Assembly (NCBI RefSeq): GCF_001543895.1
Contig: NZ_JYIJ01000016.1
Location: forward strand, 124,001-188,000
Source of the DNA: Carbonactinospora thermoautotrophica
GTDB taxonomy: Bacteria > Actinomycetota > Actinomycetes > Streptomycetales > Carbonactinosporaceae
Length of the DNA stretch: 64,000 nt
Direction: 5' to 3'
Shown here: in pieces, positions 36,128-44,054 of the stretch
Layout of the letters: every line of letters begins with the position of its first letter
Position numbering within the stretch: position 1 is the first letter of the stretch
Position numbers and translations under genes: made by a program
Notes under the pieces: model-generated
What the model was told of the DNA's origin: nothing
The model's input: only the letters and a program-made list of their open reading frames with translations
Databases searched by the model: none

Positions 36128-37147
36128 GTGCGGTTCGGGATCTTCCTACTGGCGGGACAGTTTCCGGGACAGGACCACACGGACGCCCTGGAGACGGCCG
36201 TGGCCGCGGCGGTCGCCGCCGAGGACGCCGGCTTCGACGACGTGTGGATGGCCGAGCACCACTTCATCCCGTACGGGGTGTGCCCTTCAGCCGTGGCGTT
36301 CGCCTCGTACGTGCTCGGCCGCACCCGGCGGATCCACGCGGGCACCGCGATCAGCATCCTGCCCACCCGCCACCCGGTCGCGCTCGCCGAGGAAGCCGCG
36401 CTGTTGGACCAGCTCTCCGGCGGGCGGTTCTGGCTCGGTGTCGGGCGCGGCGGGCCCTGGGTGGACCTGGAGGTGTTCGGAACCGGCCTCGCCGCGTACG
36501 AGGAGGGGTTCCCTGAGTCGCTGGACCTGGTACTGCGCTGGCTGACCTCGCCGCGGGTCGAGGCGTCCGGCACCCGGTACCGGTTCCGGGAGGTGCCCGT
36601 GGTGCCGCGCCCGCGGACCCGGCCCCACCCGCCCGTGGTCGTGGCCTGCACCTCGCCCGGCACGGTGGAGTTGGCCGCCCGGCGCGGGCTGCCCATGCTG
36701 CTGGGCATGCACATCGGCGACGCCGAAAAGGCAGAGCTGGTCAACCGGTACGCGGCGGTGGCGCGCGCGGCCGGGCACGACCCGGGAGCGGTGCGGCACC
36801 TGGCCGCGGCCGTCGCGTACGTGGCGGACCACCGCGAGGACGCGGTCAAGGCGCTGCGCGCCGCGATGCCGGGGTGGCTGGAGCGCGGGCTCGCCGGGTA
36901 CCAGCGGGTGGACGGCCGGCCCACTGAGCGGCGCGACCCGGTCGCGTACACCGACCTGCTGTGCTCCATCCACCCGGTCGGGTCGCCGGACGACTGCGCG
37001 GCGCGGCTGGCCGAGACGGCGGCGCGCACCGGGATCCGACACTTCATCCTCTTCGTCGAGGGTGCCGGGGACCGGGACCGGACGCTGGAGAACATCGCCC
37101 GGCTCGGTCGGGAGGTCCTGCCCCGGGTCCGCGAGCGGATAGGGTGA
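36128..37147 (+). CDS. LLM-class flavin/F420-dependent oxidoreductase
   Basis: About 339 aa luciferase-like barrel. RFGIFLLAGQFPGQDHTDALE at the N-terminus, AEDAGFDDVWMAEHHFIPYG and LGVGRGGPWVDLEVFG are typical. GTG at 36128 begins the conserved V-R-F-G-I-F core; the longer in-frame ATG at 36059 adds an unconserved tail lying in the divergent promoter gap. Cofactor (FMN or F420) and substrate are not resolved. Ends 6 nt before nucS, so probably co-transcribed. Confidence 0.85.
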   Translation: MRFGIFLLAGQFPGQDHTDALETAVAAAVAAEDAGFDDVWMAEHHFIPYGVCPSAVAFASYVLGRTRRIHAGTAISILPTRHPVALAEEAALLDQLSGGRFWLGVGRGGPWVDLEVFGTGLAAYEEGFPESLDLVLRWLTSPRVEASGTRYRFREVPVVPRPRTRPHPPVVVACTSPGTVELAARRGLPMLLGMHIGDAEKAELVNRYAAVARAAGHDPGAVRHLAAAVAYVADHREDAVKALRAAMPGWLERGLAGYQRVDGRPTERRDPVAYTDLLCSIHPVGSPDDCAARLAETAARTGIRHFILFVEGAGDRDRTLENIARLGREVLPRVRERIG

Positions 37148-37153
37148 GCGATC

Positions 37154-37813
37154 GTGCGTCTCGTCATCGCCCGCTGCAGCGTCGACTACGTGGGGCGGCT
37201 GACCGCCCACCTGCCCATGGCGACCCGGCTGATCCTCATCAAGGCCGACGGGTCGGTGTCGATCCACGCGGACGACCGCGCGTACAAGCCGCTCAACTGG
37301 ATGAACCCGCCCTGCACGCTGAAGGAGTCCGACGGCACCTGGACCGTCACCCACAAGAACGGCGAGCAGCTCGTCATCACGGTCGAGGAGATCCTCCACG
37401 ACTCCACGCACGAGCTGGGCGTCGACCCGGGCCTGCGCAAGGACGGCGTCGAAGCGCACCTGCAAGAACTCCTCGCCGAGCGAATCGAGGTCCTGGGCAA
37501 GGGCTGGACGCTGATCCGCCGCGAGTACCCGACCGCGATCGGGCCGGTGGACCTGCTGTGCCGCGACCACACCGGTGCGTGCGTCGCCGTGGAGATCAAG
37601 CGCCGCGGCGAGATCGACGGGGTGGAGCAGCTCACCCGGTACCTGGAGCTGCTGAACCGCGACCCGCTGCTGGCCCCGGTCCGTGGCGTGTTCGCCGCCC
37701 AGGAGATCAAACCCCAGGCGCGCGTCCTCGCCGAGGACCGCGGGATCACCTGCGTGACGCTGGACTACGACGCGCTGCGCGGCCGGGAGGACGACTCCCT
37801 GCGGCTGTTCTGA
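37154..37813 (+). CDS. nucS: Mismatch-specific endonuclease NucS/EndoMS
   Basis: 219 aa. Cuts both strands at G-T, G-G and T-T mismatches; replaces MutS/MutL in actinobacteria. N-terminal beta domain [20 protein letters not shown]-terminal nuclease with [36 protein letters not shown], holding the D-x(n)-E-x-K core plus downstream E/Q. GTG start. The 3' end, from 37730 through 4 nt past the stop, is duplicated at 40311-40394, and foreign-looking DNA begins directly after the stop, suggesting insertion at the end of this gene. Confidence 0.95.
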   Translation: MRLVIARCSVDYVGRLTAHLPMATRLILIKADGSVSIHADDRAYKPLNWMNPPCTLKESDGTWTVTHKNGEQLVITVEEILHDSTHELGVDPGLRKDGVEAHLQELLAERIEVLGKGWTLIRREYPTAIGPVDLLCRDHTGACVAVEIKRRGEIDGVEQLTRYLELLNRDPLLAPVRGVFAAQEIKPQARVLAEDRGITCVTLDYDALRGREDDSLRLF

Positions 37814-37816
37814 CCG
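37730..37816 (+). repeat. Left copy of the nucS 3'-end repeat (putative attL)
   Basis: 87 bp ending at 37816 match 84 bp at 40311-40394. Positions 37751-37816 are identical (66 bp) to 40329-40394. The outer part differs by a 3-nt gap and one substitution. Confidence 0.85.
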
Positions 37817-38321
37817 TCATGATCTGGTCGTCATGAACCGTCCGAGGAATCGGAACGCATCGGCTCACCGTCGAGCTGGGCGATCCGAGGCGCTGTTCGA
37901 GTCCATCTGCCAGCTCGGCGTCGTGGGCGGCCGTGCGAGCCTGCGTAGTGCCAGCCGCTCTCGAAGTCGTTCAGAGCCAACCGGCGAACCACGACAGGTT
38001 GCCGGGACAGCAGCCACGGGCGCAGCGGCTCGGGCACTCGCCGATCATGGCGCGGACGCGGTCGCGCTGAGCCAAGACGGTAACGCGCGACGGCCGGGCC
38101 GATCCACATCCAGCCTTCGCTCCGGGCCGCACCGCGCATCAACATGCCTCTGATCTAGCAGGGGTGTTGCGACAAGCACTGGAACCCGCGCGTCGCCAGA
38201 GGGCCTCCAGAGGGTCCAAATTCGACCGTCGCCGACACCCGACCTGAATCGCGGGACACCTGACCACCAGCGCCCTCCATAACCACAGTACGAAAAGCGC
38301 ATCAGAGGCGTCCTGATGTCG
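37817..38321. other. Island left flank without a recognisable gene
   Basis: About 500 bases between nucS and the promoter of the secreted-protein gene. Frames on both strands (for example 37831-38145, minus) read into low-complexity Arg/Pro sequence, with no ribosome site or known motif. It may contain decayed coding sequence. GTCATGA occurs twice (37816-37822 and 37830-37836) at the junction. Confidence 0.5.
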
Positions 38322-38351
38322 TTGACATCTGTCCGCGCCGTAACCTAACGT
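38322..38351 (+). promoter_or_regulatory. Probable vegetative promoter for the secreted-protein gene
   Basis: TTGACA (38322-38327), 18-nt spacer, TAACGT (38346-38351), 63 nt upstream of the ATG at 38415. It is a good match to the principal sigma factor consensus. Confidence 0.55.
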
Positions 38352-38414
38352 CACCTCAGCCGGTGCCCTGCACCTGGCCATTTACACCGTCCGGGGGACG
38401 CTACGGGGGAATCA

Positions 38415-38906
38415 ATGAATTCTCGTTTCATCTTGGTCGCGGCTGTCGTCGCGGCGATGCTGTCGGCCTTGCCAGGAGCGGCGCATGCCGCCGACGCGGA
38501 CGAGTCCACCCACGTCGACTCGCGGGGTTTTTCTGAGTATCCAACGGATGACACCGCGGCCAGGAGCGGCAACTGCGGCGTGCGGGTCGACTTGCCGCAC
38601 GCGTCGAGGACCACCCCGGGCCAGATCCACACCCGGGTGGAGTCCTTCTGCCGGACCGGCGTGGTCTCGTCGAACCAGATCACCGGCAAAAGCTACCGGT
38701 CCCGGTGGTACGGCTGGGAGCACCGCAAGACCAAGTCCGCGGGCCCGAAGACCACGAGCTGGATCCGGGTCACGGTCGACCCGAGCTGTGAGCCGGGGAC
38801 GTGGCATCGCTGGCGCACCGAGGGCTTTGGGCGCGCGGTGATCAACGGTCGGCCCTACACGGCGGCCGCCTATAACCAGAACGACAAGGAGATCAAGTGC
38901 CGGTGA
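38415..38906 (+). CDS. Small secreted protein of unknown function
   Basis: 163 aa. A clear signal peptide (RFILVAAVVAAMLSALPGAAHA, cut near residue 25) gives an exported product of about 138 aa. The mature part has three or four Cys (SGNCGVRV, SFCRTG, DPSCEPGTWH, terminal KCR) that could form two disulfides, and the block WHRWRTEGFGRAVINGRPYTA recalls small secreted streptomycete proteins. ATG follows TACGGGGGAATCA. First of three island genes; its stop overlaps the start of the lipoprotein gene. Confidence 0.75.
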   Translation: MNSRFILVAAVVAAMLSALPGAAHAADADESTHVDSRGFSEYPTDDTAARSGNCGVRVDLPHASRTTPGQIHTRVESFCRTGVVSSNQITGKSYRSRWYGWEHRKTKSAGPKTTSWIRVTVDPSCEPGTWHRWRTEGFGRAVINGRPYTAAAYNQNDKEIKCR

Positions 38907-39559
38907 CCGGGCCACGCCCGGAACGGGGGCACGGGGCGGGTGTGGTCGGCGCGGTGCTGCTCGTGCTGACGCTGACTGCGTGTTCCGGCTCTCCTGGCGG
39001 CACTGTCTCCCGCAACGCCGGGGCGGGCGGTTCCACCGCCCGCCCCGGCGTTCCGTTCCTGCCCGAGGAACGGATGAGCGCCCCGCTGCGACCGCCGACG
39101 GCGACCCTCGTCGTACCGCCCACGAGCGTGACGCCTCGCCGGGTGGCGCTCGACTGGTCCGCGCGGGGAGGCGCCGTGGAGCGCCCTCCACAACGGGTGG
39201 ACTGGCCCGTCGCCTCGCTGCCTCATGACATCTCGGCAGTCGTTCTCGACTTCGGCACCGAGCAGATCCCATCCCGTGTGGTGCTCTACGAGTACCCTGG
39301 CGTCAGCGGTAACGGGGTGCCGGAGGAAGGCACCGGCAGGGAAACGCTCTGCGCCTACGACGCCCCGGAGAACCCCTGCTTCTACGCACCGGACCGGGAG
39401 CGGCGAACCGTACGGCTGCACGTCTTGCTCGAACCCCACTACCGGCCCTACTGGGTCATCCAGGCCGCCTGGCTCGTCCCTTCCCCGCCCTCCGGTTCAG
39501 GGACGGAGGTGCCCGGCGAGAACTCGATATCGTGGTTGATCAGATTCAATCGGCCATGA
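38897..39559 (+). CDS. Putative lipoprotein of unknown function
   Basis: 220 aa. A hydrophobic signal (VVGAVLLVLTLTACSGS) ends in a good lipobox, LTAC, so the protein should be anchored on the outer membrane face. A Gly/Ala/Pro-rich linker leads to a beta-rich domain (LPHDISAVVLDFGTEQIPSRVVLYEYPGV; VRLHVLLEPHYRPYWVIQAAWLVP). GTG at 38897 follows AAGGAG by 5 nt and overlaps the stop of the preceding secreted protein, so the two are translationally coupled and may act together at the cell surface. No family recognised. Confidence 0.7.
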   Translation: MPVTGPRPERGHGAGVVGAVLLVLTLTACSGSPGGTVSRNAGAGGSTARPGVPFLPEERMSAPLRPPTATLVVPPTSVTPRRVALDWSARGGAVERPPQRVDWPVASLPHDISAVVLDFGTEQIPSRVVLYEYPGVSGNGVPEEGTGRETLCAYDAPENPCFYAPDRERRTVRLHVLLEPHYRPYWVIQAAWLVPSPPSGSGTEVPGENSISWLIRFNRP

Positions 39560-39571
39560 AGGAGCCGATCA

Positions 39572-40138
39572 ATGCGGGTCGATCTCAGCGCGTTCCTCGC
39601 CGCGGCCACAACCACGCGAGCCGAGGGAGTCCGCGCCACCGTGGTAACGGTCGACGAGACGGGTGCTCCGACAACCGAGTCCGTCCACGAACTGGACGCC
39701 CAGGACTTGCTGCACTGGACCTACCGGATGCGGGACGAGCGCACCGGGGAAACACTCGACGCCGCGTGCAATGGCCACCAGATCACGCGCACCGACGGAA
39801 CCTATACCGCGGTCAGCGAGCTTCCCGCCACCCCGACCCGTGACGACCCGCGCTATTTCTACACCTGGCTGGCCATCGACGACACCTGGCTAGTGGAGAT
39901 GCTTCGTCCGGTCGACCTGCTCGCCCGGGTGCTCGTCACCGAGGCACGGCCCGAGGACAACCACCTGGTGCTGCGCTGTGAGCCGCTGGGCAACGAGCCA
40001 TCCCCGTACAACGGCTTCTCCATCCCAGACGGCCGCCAGATCGTCGCGGCACTCGACCTGGAACAAGCCCGCTTCTCCCAGGTCGACGTGTACCACCAGG
40101 ACAAACTGACCGCGCGCTTCGCCCTTTCCACGACGTGA
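39572..40138 (+). CDS. Hypothetical soluble protein
   Basis: 188 aa without signal or membrane segment. Strong AAGGAG before ATG, 12 nt after the lipoprotein gene, so part of the same unit. Alternating short strands (VRATVVTVDETGAPT, RPEDNHLVLRCEPLGNEPSP, QIVAALDLEQARFSQVDVYHQDKL) suggest a beta-sheet protein, loosely like lipoprotein-carrier folds, but I cannot assign a family. Confidence 0.65.
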   Translation: MRVDLSAFLAAATTTRAEGVRATVVTVDETGAPTTESVHELDAQDLLHWTYRMRDERTGETLDAACNGHQITRTDGTYTAVSELPATPTRDDPRYFYTWLAIDDTWLVEMLRPVDLLARVLVTEARPEDNHLVLRCEPLGNEPSPYNGFSIPDGRQIVAALDLEQARFSQVDVYHQDKLTARFALSTT

Positions 40139-40310
40139 CCCCCGCGCGTCGACCGTGAACCGCCGGCTTGTATGCGTGGTAGCGGTTCGCGGGATCTTCG
40201 TGTCGTAGGAGTCGCCGCGGACCCAACTGACGTCACCGCGCCGACGTGGGCGAGGCGTTCGGGGTAGCGGATCGACAGGTACGACACACCGCGGTCGAAG
40301 TGGTGGCAAC

Positions 40311-40391
40311 GCCGAGGACCGCGTCACGTGCGTGACGCTGGACTACGACGCGCTGCGCGGCCGGGAGGACGACTCCCTGCGGCTGTTCTGA
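40311..40391 (+). pseudogene. Duplicated nucS 3' end (right copy, putative attR)
   Basis: In frame this stretch encodes the last 23 residues of NucS ([21 protein letters not shown] preceded by a changed A-E-D-R-V) and its stop; the match continues to 40394. No nucS body precedes it. The native-looking convergent hairpin and ecm follow immediately, which suggests this was the original end of nucS before an insertion displaced it. The preceding 170 bases (40139-40310) hold no recognisable gene. Confidence 0.85.
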
Positions 40392-40409
40392 CCGGCGCCC
40401 CTGACCCAC

Positions 40410-40443
40410 CGGGGCGGAGCCGATCCGTACCGCGTCCGCCCCG
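40410..40443. terminator. Hairpin between the nucS tail and ecm
   Basis: 9-bp arms CGGGGCGGA/TCCGCCCCG with a 16-nt loop. It sits just after the right nucS-tail copy, as expected of the original nucS/ecm convergent terminator. Confidence 0.55.
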
Positions 40444-40516
40444 CATGGAAGCCTTGACGTCACGGACGGCGTCCAGGCCGACCAGGCATCCCGCGCCCGC
40501 CTCGACCGCGGGCCGA

Positions 40517-42523
40517 TCACCGGCGGAGCGGCTCCAGGCCGTGGGCCTTGCGGATCTCGTCCACGATCTCGGCCATGATCCGGGTGAGGCCGTAGTCCTT
40601 CGGCGTGTACACGGCGGTGACGCCGGCCTCCCGCAGCGCCTTGGCGTCGGCGTCCGGGATGATGCCGCCCACCACGACCGGCACGTCCGCAAGACCCGCC
40701 TCGCGCAGCCCGCGCACCACTTCCGGGACCAACTCCAGGTGCGAGCCGGACAGGATCGACAGGCCCACGCAGTGGACGTCCTCGGCGACGGCCGCGGCCA
40801 CGATCTGGGCCGGGGTGAGCCGGATGCCCTGGTACACCACCTCGAAACCCACGTCGCGGGCGCGCACGGCGACCTGCTCGGCCCCGTTGGAGTGGCCGTC
40901 CAGGCCGGGCTTGCCGATCAGCAGCCGCAGCCGCCCGCCCAGCTCCTCGCCGGTGCGCCGGACGGCCTCGCGGACCGCGGTGATCTCCTCGCCGACTCCG
41001 GAGGTCACGGTGGCGCTGACGCCGGTCGGGGCCCGGTACTCGCCGAAGATCTCGCGAAGCACCCCGGCCCACTCGCCGGTGGTGACGCCGGCGCGGACGC
41101 ACTCCAGGGTGGCCGCCATGAGGTTGGCGTCGGTCTTGGCGTCGTGCCGCAGCCGCTCCAGGGCGGCTTCGACGCGGGCGGCGTCGCGGGAGGCCCGCCA
41201 GGCCCGCACCGACTCGATCGCGGCCGCCTCGACGGCCGGGTCGACGGTCTGGATCGCGGTGTCCAGGTCGGCGGTCAGCGGGCTGGGCTCGGTCTCGGTG
41301 AACTTGTTGACGCCGACGACGATGTCCTCGCCGGTCTCGATGCGCCGACGCCGCTCGGCGTGCGCGGCGACGAGCTGGGACTTCATGTACCCGTTCTCGA
41401 CGGCGGCGACGGCCCCACCCATGGCCTGCACCCGGTCGATCTCCGCGCGGGCGGCCTCGACCAGGGCGGTCACCTCCCGCTCGATGACGACCGAGCCGGT
41501 GAAGATGTCGTCGTACTCCAGCAGGTCGGACTCGTACGCCAGCACCTGCTGCATCCGCAGGGACCACTGCTGGTCCCACGGCCGGGGCAGGCCGAGCGCC
41601 TCGTTCCAGGCGGGAAGCTGGATAGCCCGGGCGCGGGCGTCCTTGGACAGCGTGACCGCGAGCATCTCGAGGATGATCCGGGCCACGTTGTTCTCCGGCT
41701 GCGCCTCGGTCAGGCCGAGGGAGTTGACCTGCACGCCGTACCGGAACCGGCGCTGCTTGGGGTCGACGATCCCGTACCGCTCGCGGGTGATCTCGTCCCA
41801 CAGCCGCACGAACGCGCGCATCTTGCACATCTCCGAGATGAAGCGCACGCCCGCGTTGACGAAGAAGGAGATGCGGCCGACCACGTCGCCCTTGCGTTCC
41901 TCGGGCACCTGCCCGGAGGCGAAGACCGCGTCCAGCACCGCGATCGCGGTGCACATGCTGTACGCGATCTCCTGAACCGGGGTGGCCCCCGCCTCCTGGA
42001 GGTGGTAGGAGCAGATGTTGATCGGGTTCCACCTCGGCATGTGGTTGACCGTGTAGGCGATCGTGTCGGTGATCAGCCGCAGGGACGGTCCGGGCGGGAA
42101 CACGTAGGTGCCCCGCGACAGGTACTCCTTGATGATGTCGTTCTGGATGGTGCCGGCCAGCTTGCTGATGTCGGCGCCCTGCTCCTCGGCGACGACCTGG
42201 TAGAGCGCGAGCAGCCACATGGCGGTCGCGTTGATCGTCATCGAGGTGTTCATCTCGGCGAGCGGGATGCCGTCGAACAGCGCCCGCATGTCGCCGAGGT
42301 GCGCAATGGGCACGCCGACCTTGCCGACCTCGCCGCGGGCCAACTCGTGATCGGGATCGTATCCGGTCTGCGTGGGCAGGTCGAACGCGACCGAAAGACC
42401 GGTCTGCCCCTTGGCCAGGTTCCGCCGGTACAGCGCGTTGGACTCCTTCGGAGTGGAATGCCCGGCGTACGTGCGCATGACCCAGGGGCGGTCACGCTCG
42501 CGGCTGGGGGTCGGGTCTGCCAT
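40517..42523 (-). CDS. ecm: Ethylmalonyl-CoA mutase (MeaA-type)
   Basis: Adenosylcobalamin-dependent conversion of (2R)-ethylmalonyl-CoA to (2S)-methylsuccinyl-CoA. 668 aa. The opening DRPWVMRTYAGHST and VAFDLPTQTGYDPDHELARGEVGKVGVP are specific to the Ecm/MeaA clade. The C-terminal B12 domain holds GKPGLDGHSNGAEQ (DxHxxG ligand His), LSGSH and VVVGGIIPDAD. ATG at 42523 with GGAGGG upstream; the TTG 15 nt earlier overlaps that site. Ccr, epimerase and thiolase are encoded 15-18 kb away; MeaB and PduO are its likely helpers. Confidence 0.95.
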   Translation of the reverse strand: MADPTPSRERDRPWVMRTYAGHSTPKESNALYRRNLAKGQTGLSVAFDLPTQTGYDPDHELARGEVGKVGVPIAHLGDMRALFDGIPLAEMNTSMTINATAMWLLALYQVVAEEQGADISKLAGTIQNDIIKEYLSRGTYVFPPGPSLRLITDTIAYTVNHMPRWNPINICSYHLQEAGATPVQEIAYSMCTAIAVLDAVFASGQVPEERKGDVVGRISFFVNAGVRFISEMCKMRAFVRLWDEITRERYGIVDPKQRRFRYGVQVNSLGLTEAQPENNVARIILEMLAVTLSKDARARAIQLPAWNEALGLPRPWDQQWSLRMQQVLAYESDLLEYDDIFTGSVVIEREVTALVEAARAEIDRVQAMGGAVAAVENGYMKSQLVAAHAERRRRIETGEDIVVGVNKFTETEPSPLTADLDTAIQTVDPAVEAAAIESVRAWRASRDAARVEAALERLRHDAKTDANLMAATLECVRAGVTTGEWAGVLREIFGEYRAPTGVSATVTSGVGEEITAVREAVRRTGEELGGRLRLLIGKPGLDGHSNGAEQVAVRARDVGFEVVYQGIRLTPAQIVAAAVAEDVHCVGLSILSGSHLELVPEVVRGLREAGLADVPVVVGGIIPDADAKALREAGVTAVYTPKDYGLTRIMAEIVDEIRKAHGLEPLRR

Positions 42524-42584
42524 TTCATCCCTCCGCAAGCTCGGTCCCGGATGTGTAATACCCCGCTTTGCTGTGCGGGAGTGT

Positions 42585-42598
42585 ACTTATCGGTAACT
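42585..42598. promoter_or_regulatory. Imperfect palindrome upstream of ecm
   Basis: ACTTATCGGTAACT, about 62 nt upstream of the ecm start, is a partial dyad (ACTTA/TAACT class) of the sort bound by TetR-type acyl-CoA regulators. Weak evidence, position only. Confidence 0.25.
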
Positions 42599-42659
42599 TT
42601 CCTGGCGAGTCCCGGACGGATGTGAGGACTCCCACACAGCGCCGGCCCGGCCACGCGAC

Positions 42660-42712
42660 GCGGCTGCGTCGGGGGCGCGGTCCCACGCCGCCGTGACATC
42701 CGACGCAGCCGC
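42660..42712. terminator. Terminator after the 3-hydroxybutyryl-CoA dehydrogenase gene
   Basis: Perfect 13-bp arms GCGGCTGCGTCGG and its complement with a 27-nt loop, 17 nt past the stop at 42729. Confidence 0.8.
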
Positions 42713-42728
42713 TCGCCGGCCGGACCCT

Positions 42729-43583
42729 TCAGGACTCGTACGTGTAGAAGCCCCGGCCGCTCTTGCGCCCCAGGTCGCCCGCGCTGACCATGCGGCTCAG
42801 CAGCTCCGGGGGGAAGAACTTCGGGTCCTGGGTGTCGGTGTAGATGTTGAGCGCCGCGTTGCGCAGGATGTCCACACCGGTCAGGTCCGTAGTGGCCAGC
42901 GGCCCCATGGCGTGGCCGAAGCCCAGCTTGCAGGCGGTGTCGATGTCCTCCGCCGTAGCCACGCCGCTCTCGACCAGCTTCACCGCCTCGATCACGAGCG
43001 CGGTGATCAGCCGGGTGGTCACGAAACCGGCGACGTCCCGGTTCACGACGATGCAGGTCTTGCCCAGGTTCTCAGCGAACTCGCGCGCCCGCGCCAATGT
43101 CTCGTCGCTGGTCTTGTAACCGCGCACCAGCTCGCACAGCTTCATCAGCGGGACCGGCGAGAAGAAGTGGGTCCCGACCACCTGCTCCGGCCGCGAGGTG
43201 ACGGCCGCGATCTGCGTGATCGGGATCGCCGAGGTGTTGGTCGCGAGGATCGCCGTCTCCTTGCAGATCTTGTCCAGCACGGCGAAGACCTCGTGCTTCA
43301 CCTCGAGCTTCTCGAACACGGCCTCGACGACGATGTCCGCGTCGGCCGCGGCGTCCAGGTCCGTGGTCGGCGTGATCCGCTCCAGCGCCGCGCTCGCGTC
43401 CTGCGCCGTCATCTTCTCCTTGGCGACGAACTTGTCGTACGACGCCTTGATCGACGCAAGCCCGCGGTCAAGTGCCTCATCGGTCACATCACGTAGCGTC
43501 ACCTCGTACCCTGCCTGGGCGGCGACCTGCGCGATTCCGGAACCCATCAGTCCGGCACCGATGACGGCGAGTTTCTTCGTCAC
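42729..43583 (-). CDS. 3-hydroxybutyryl-CoA dehydrogenase
   Basis: 284 aa, single-unit enzyme. KKLAVIGAGLMGSGIAQVAA is the NAD(P) loop, THFFSPVPLMKLCELVRG holds the catalytic His, NRDVAGFVTTRLITALVIEA and FGHAMGPLATTDLTGVD are helical dimer elements, and it ends LGRKSGRGFYTYES. GTG at 43583 with AAGGAAGAG upstream; the longer frame is unconserved. It reduces acetoacetyl-CoA, or oxidises 3-hydroxybutyryl-CoA, between the thiolase and Ccr steps of the ethylmalonyl-CoA route. Confidence 0.94.
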   Translation of the reverse strand: MTKKLAVIGAGLMGSGIAQVAAQAGYEVTLRDVTDEALDRGLASIKASYDKFVAKEKMTAQDASAALERITPTTDLDAAADADIVVEAVFEKLEVKHEVFAVLDKICKETAILATNTSAIPITQIAAVTSRPEQVVGTHFFSPVPLMKLCELVRGYKTSDETLARAREFAENLGKTCIVVNRDVAGFVTTRLITALVIEAVKLVESGVATAEDIDTACKLGFGHAMGPLATTDLTGVDILRNAALNIYTDTQDPKFFPPELLSRMVSAGDLGRKSGRGFYTYES

Positions 43584-43679
43584 AGCTCTTCCTTCCACAG
43601 CTGGCGACGGTAACGGCCCGGCTCTCCCGGGCCAGGAGCAGACTAGTCCTAAGGTCAGACGCGAGGAGGGGTGAGCCGG

Positions 43680-43994
43680 ATGCGGAGTTCCAGCTATCTG
43701 TTGGTCCCATTTGTGGTCTTCCTGGTGATGGGCCTGCTCATGCTCCTCCTCCGGTGGACCTTCTCCCGCGGCCGCTCCCTGGTCGCCCGGCCGCCGCGCA
43801 CCGGTCACCCCACCGAGTACGGGATGCTGGTCAGCGTCGCCGCGCCACGTTCTTACGAGGAGGGCGAGCGCCTGCGCCAGCAGCTGCTCGACCAGGACAT
43901 CCGCGCCACTGTCACGCTCACCGACCAGGGCTTGCGGCTGTTCGTCTGGCCGGAGGACGAGCTACGCGCCCGTACCGTCCTCGACCGCGACTAG
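43680..43994 (+). CDS. Small conserved membrane-anchored protein
   Basis: 104 aa. One N-terminal transmembrane helix (YLLVPFVVFLVMGLLMLLLRW) and a cytoplasmic tail with ATVTLTDQGLRLFVWPEDELRAR, a pattern conserved in actinobacteria beside murA. ATG at 43680 has GAGGAGG at 10 nt; the GTG at 43671 is too close to that site. Function unknown. Divergent from the dehydrogenase and convergent with murA. Confidence 0.75.
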   Translation: MRSSSYLLVPFVVFLVMGLLMLLLRWTFSRGRSLVARPPRTGHPTEYGMLVSVAAPRSYEEGERLRQQLLDQDIRATVTLTDQGLRLFVWPEDELRARTVLDRD

Positions 43995-44009
43995 ACGCCT
44001 GTGGTCCCT

Positions 44010-44045
44010 CGGGGGACGGTTGACAACGTTGTCAACCGTCCCCCG
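44010..44045. terminator. Bidirectional terminator
   Basis: A gap-free palindrome with 18-bp arms (CGGGGGACGGTTGACAAC and its complement). In RNA the central bases form the loop. It separates the convergent small membrane protein gene and murA. Confidence 0.85.
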
Positions 44046-44054
44046 GGAGCAGTT

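Noticed and set aside
37831..38145. Possible 104-aa minus-strand gene at the island left edge
   Set aside because: No start signal, Arg-rich sequence and no motif; may be decayed coding DNA but cannot be supported.
39859..40287. Minus-strand frame overlapping the 39572 gene and the right island flank
   Set aside because: Most of it is antisense to a gene with a better start; the non-overlapping part shows no recognisable domain or transposase motif.
40311..40391. Independent second nucS paralogue
   Set aside because: Only the last 23-odd codons are present and no nuclease domain precedes them, so it is a duplicated gene end.
42524..42659. Cobalamin riboswitch upstream of ecm
   Set aside because: Considered because Ecm is B12-dependent, but no conserved B12-box-like sequence is visible in the short leader.
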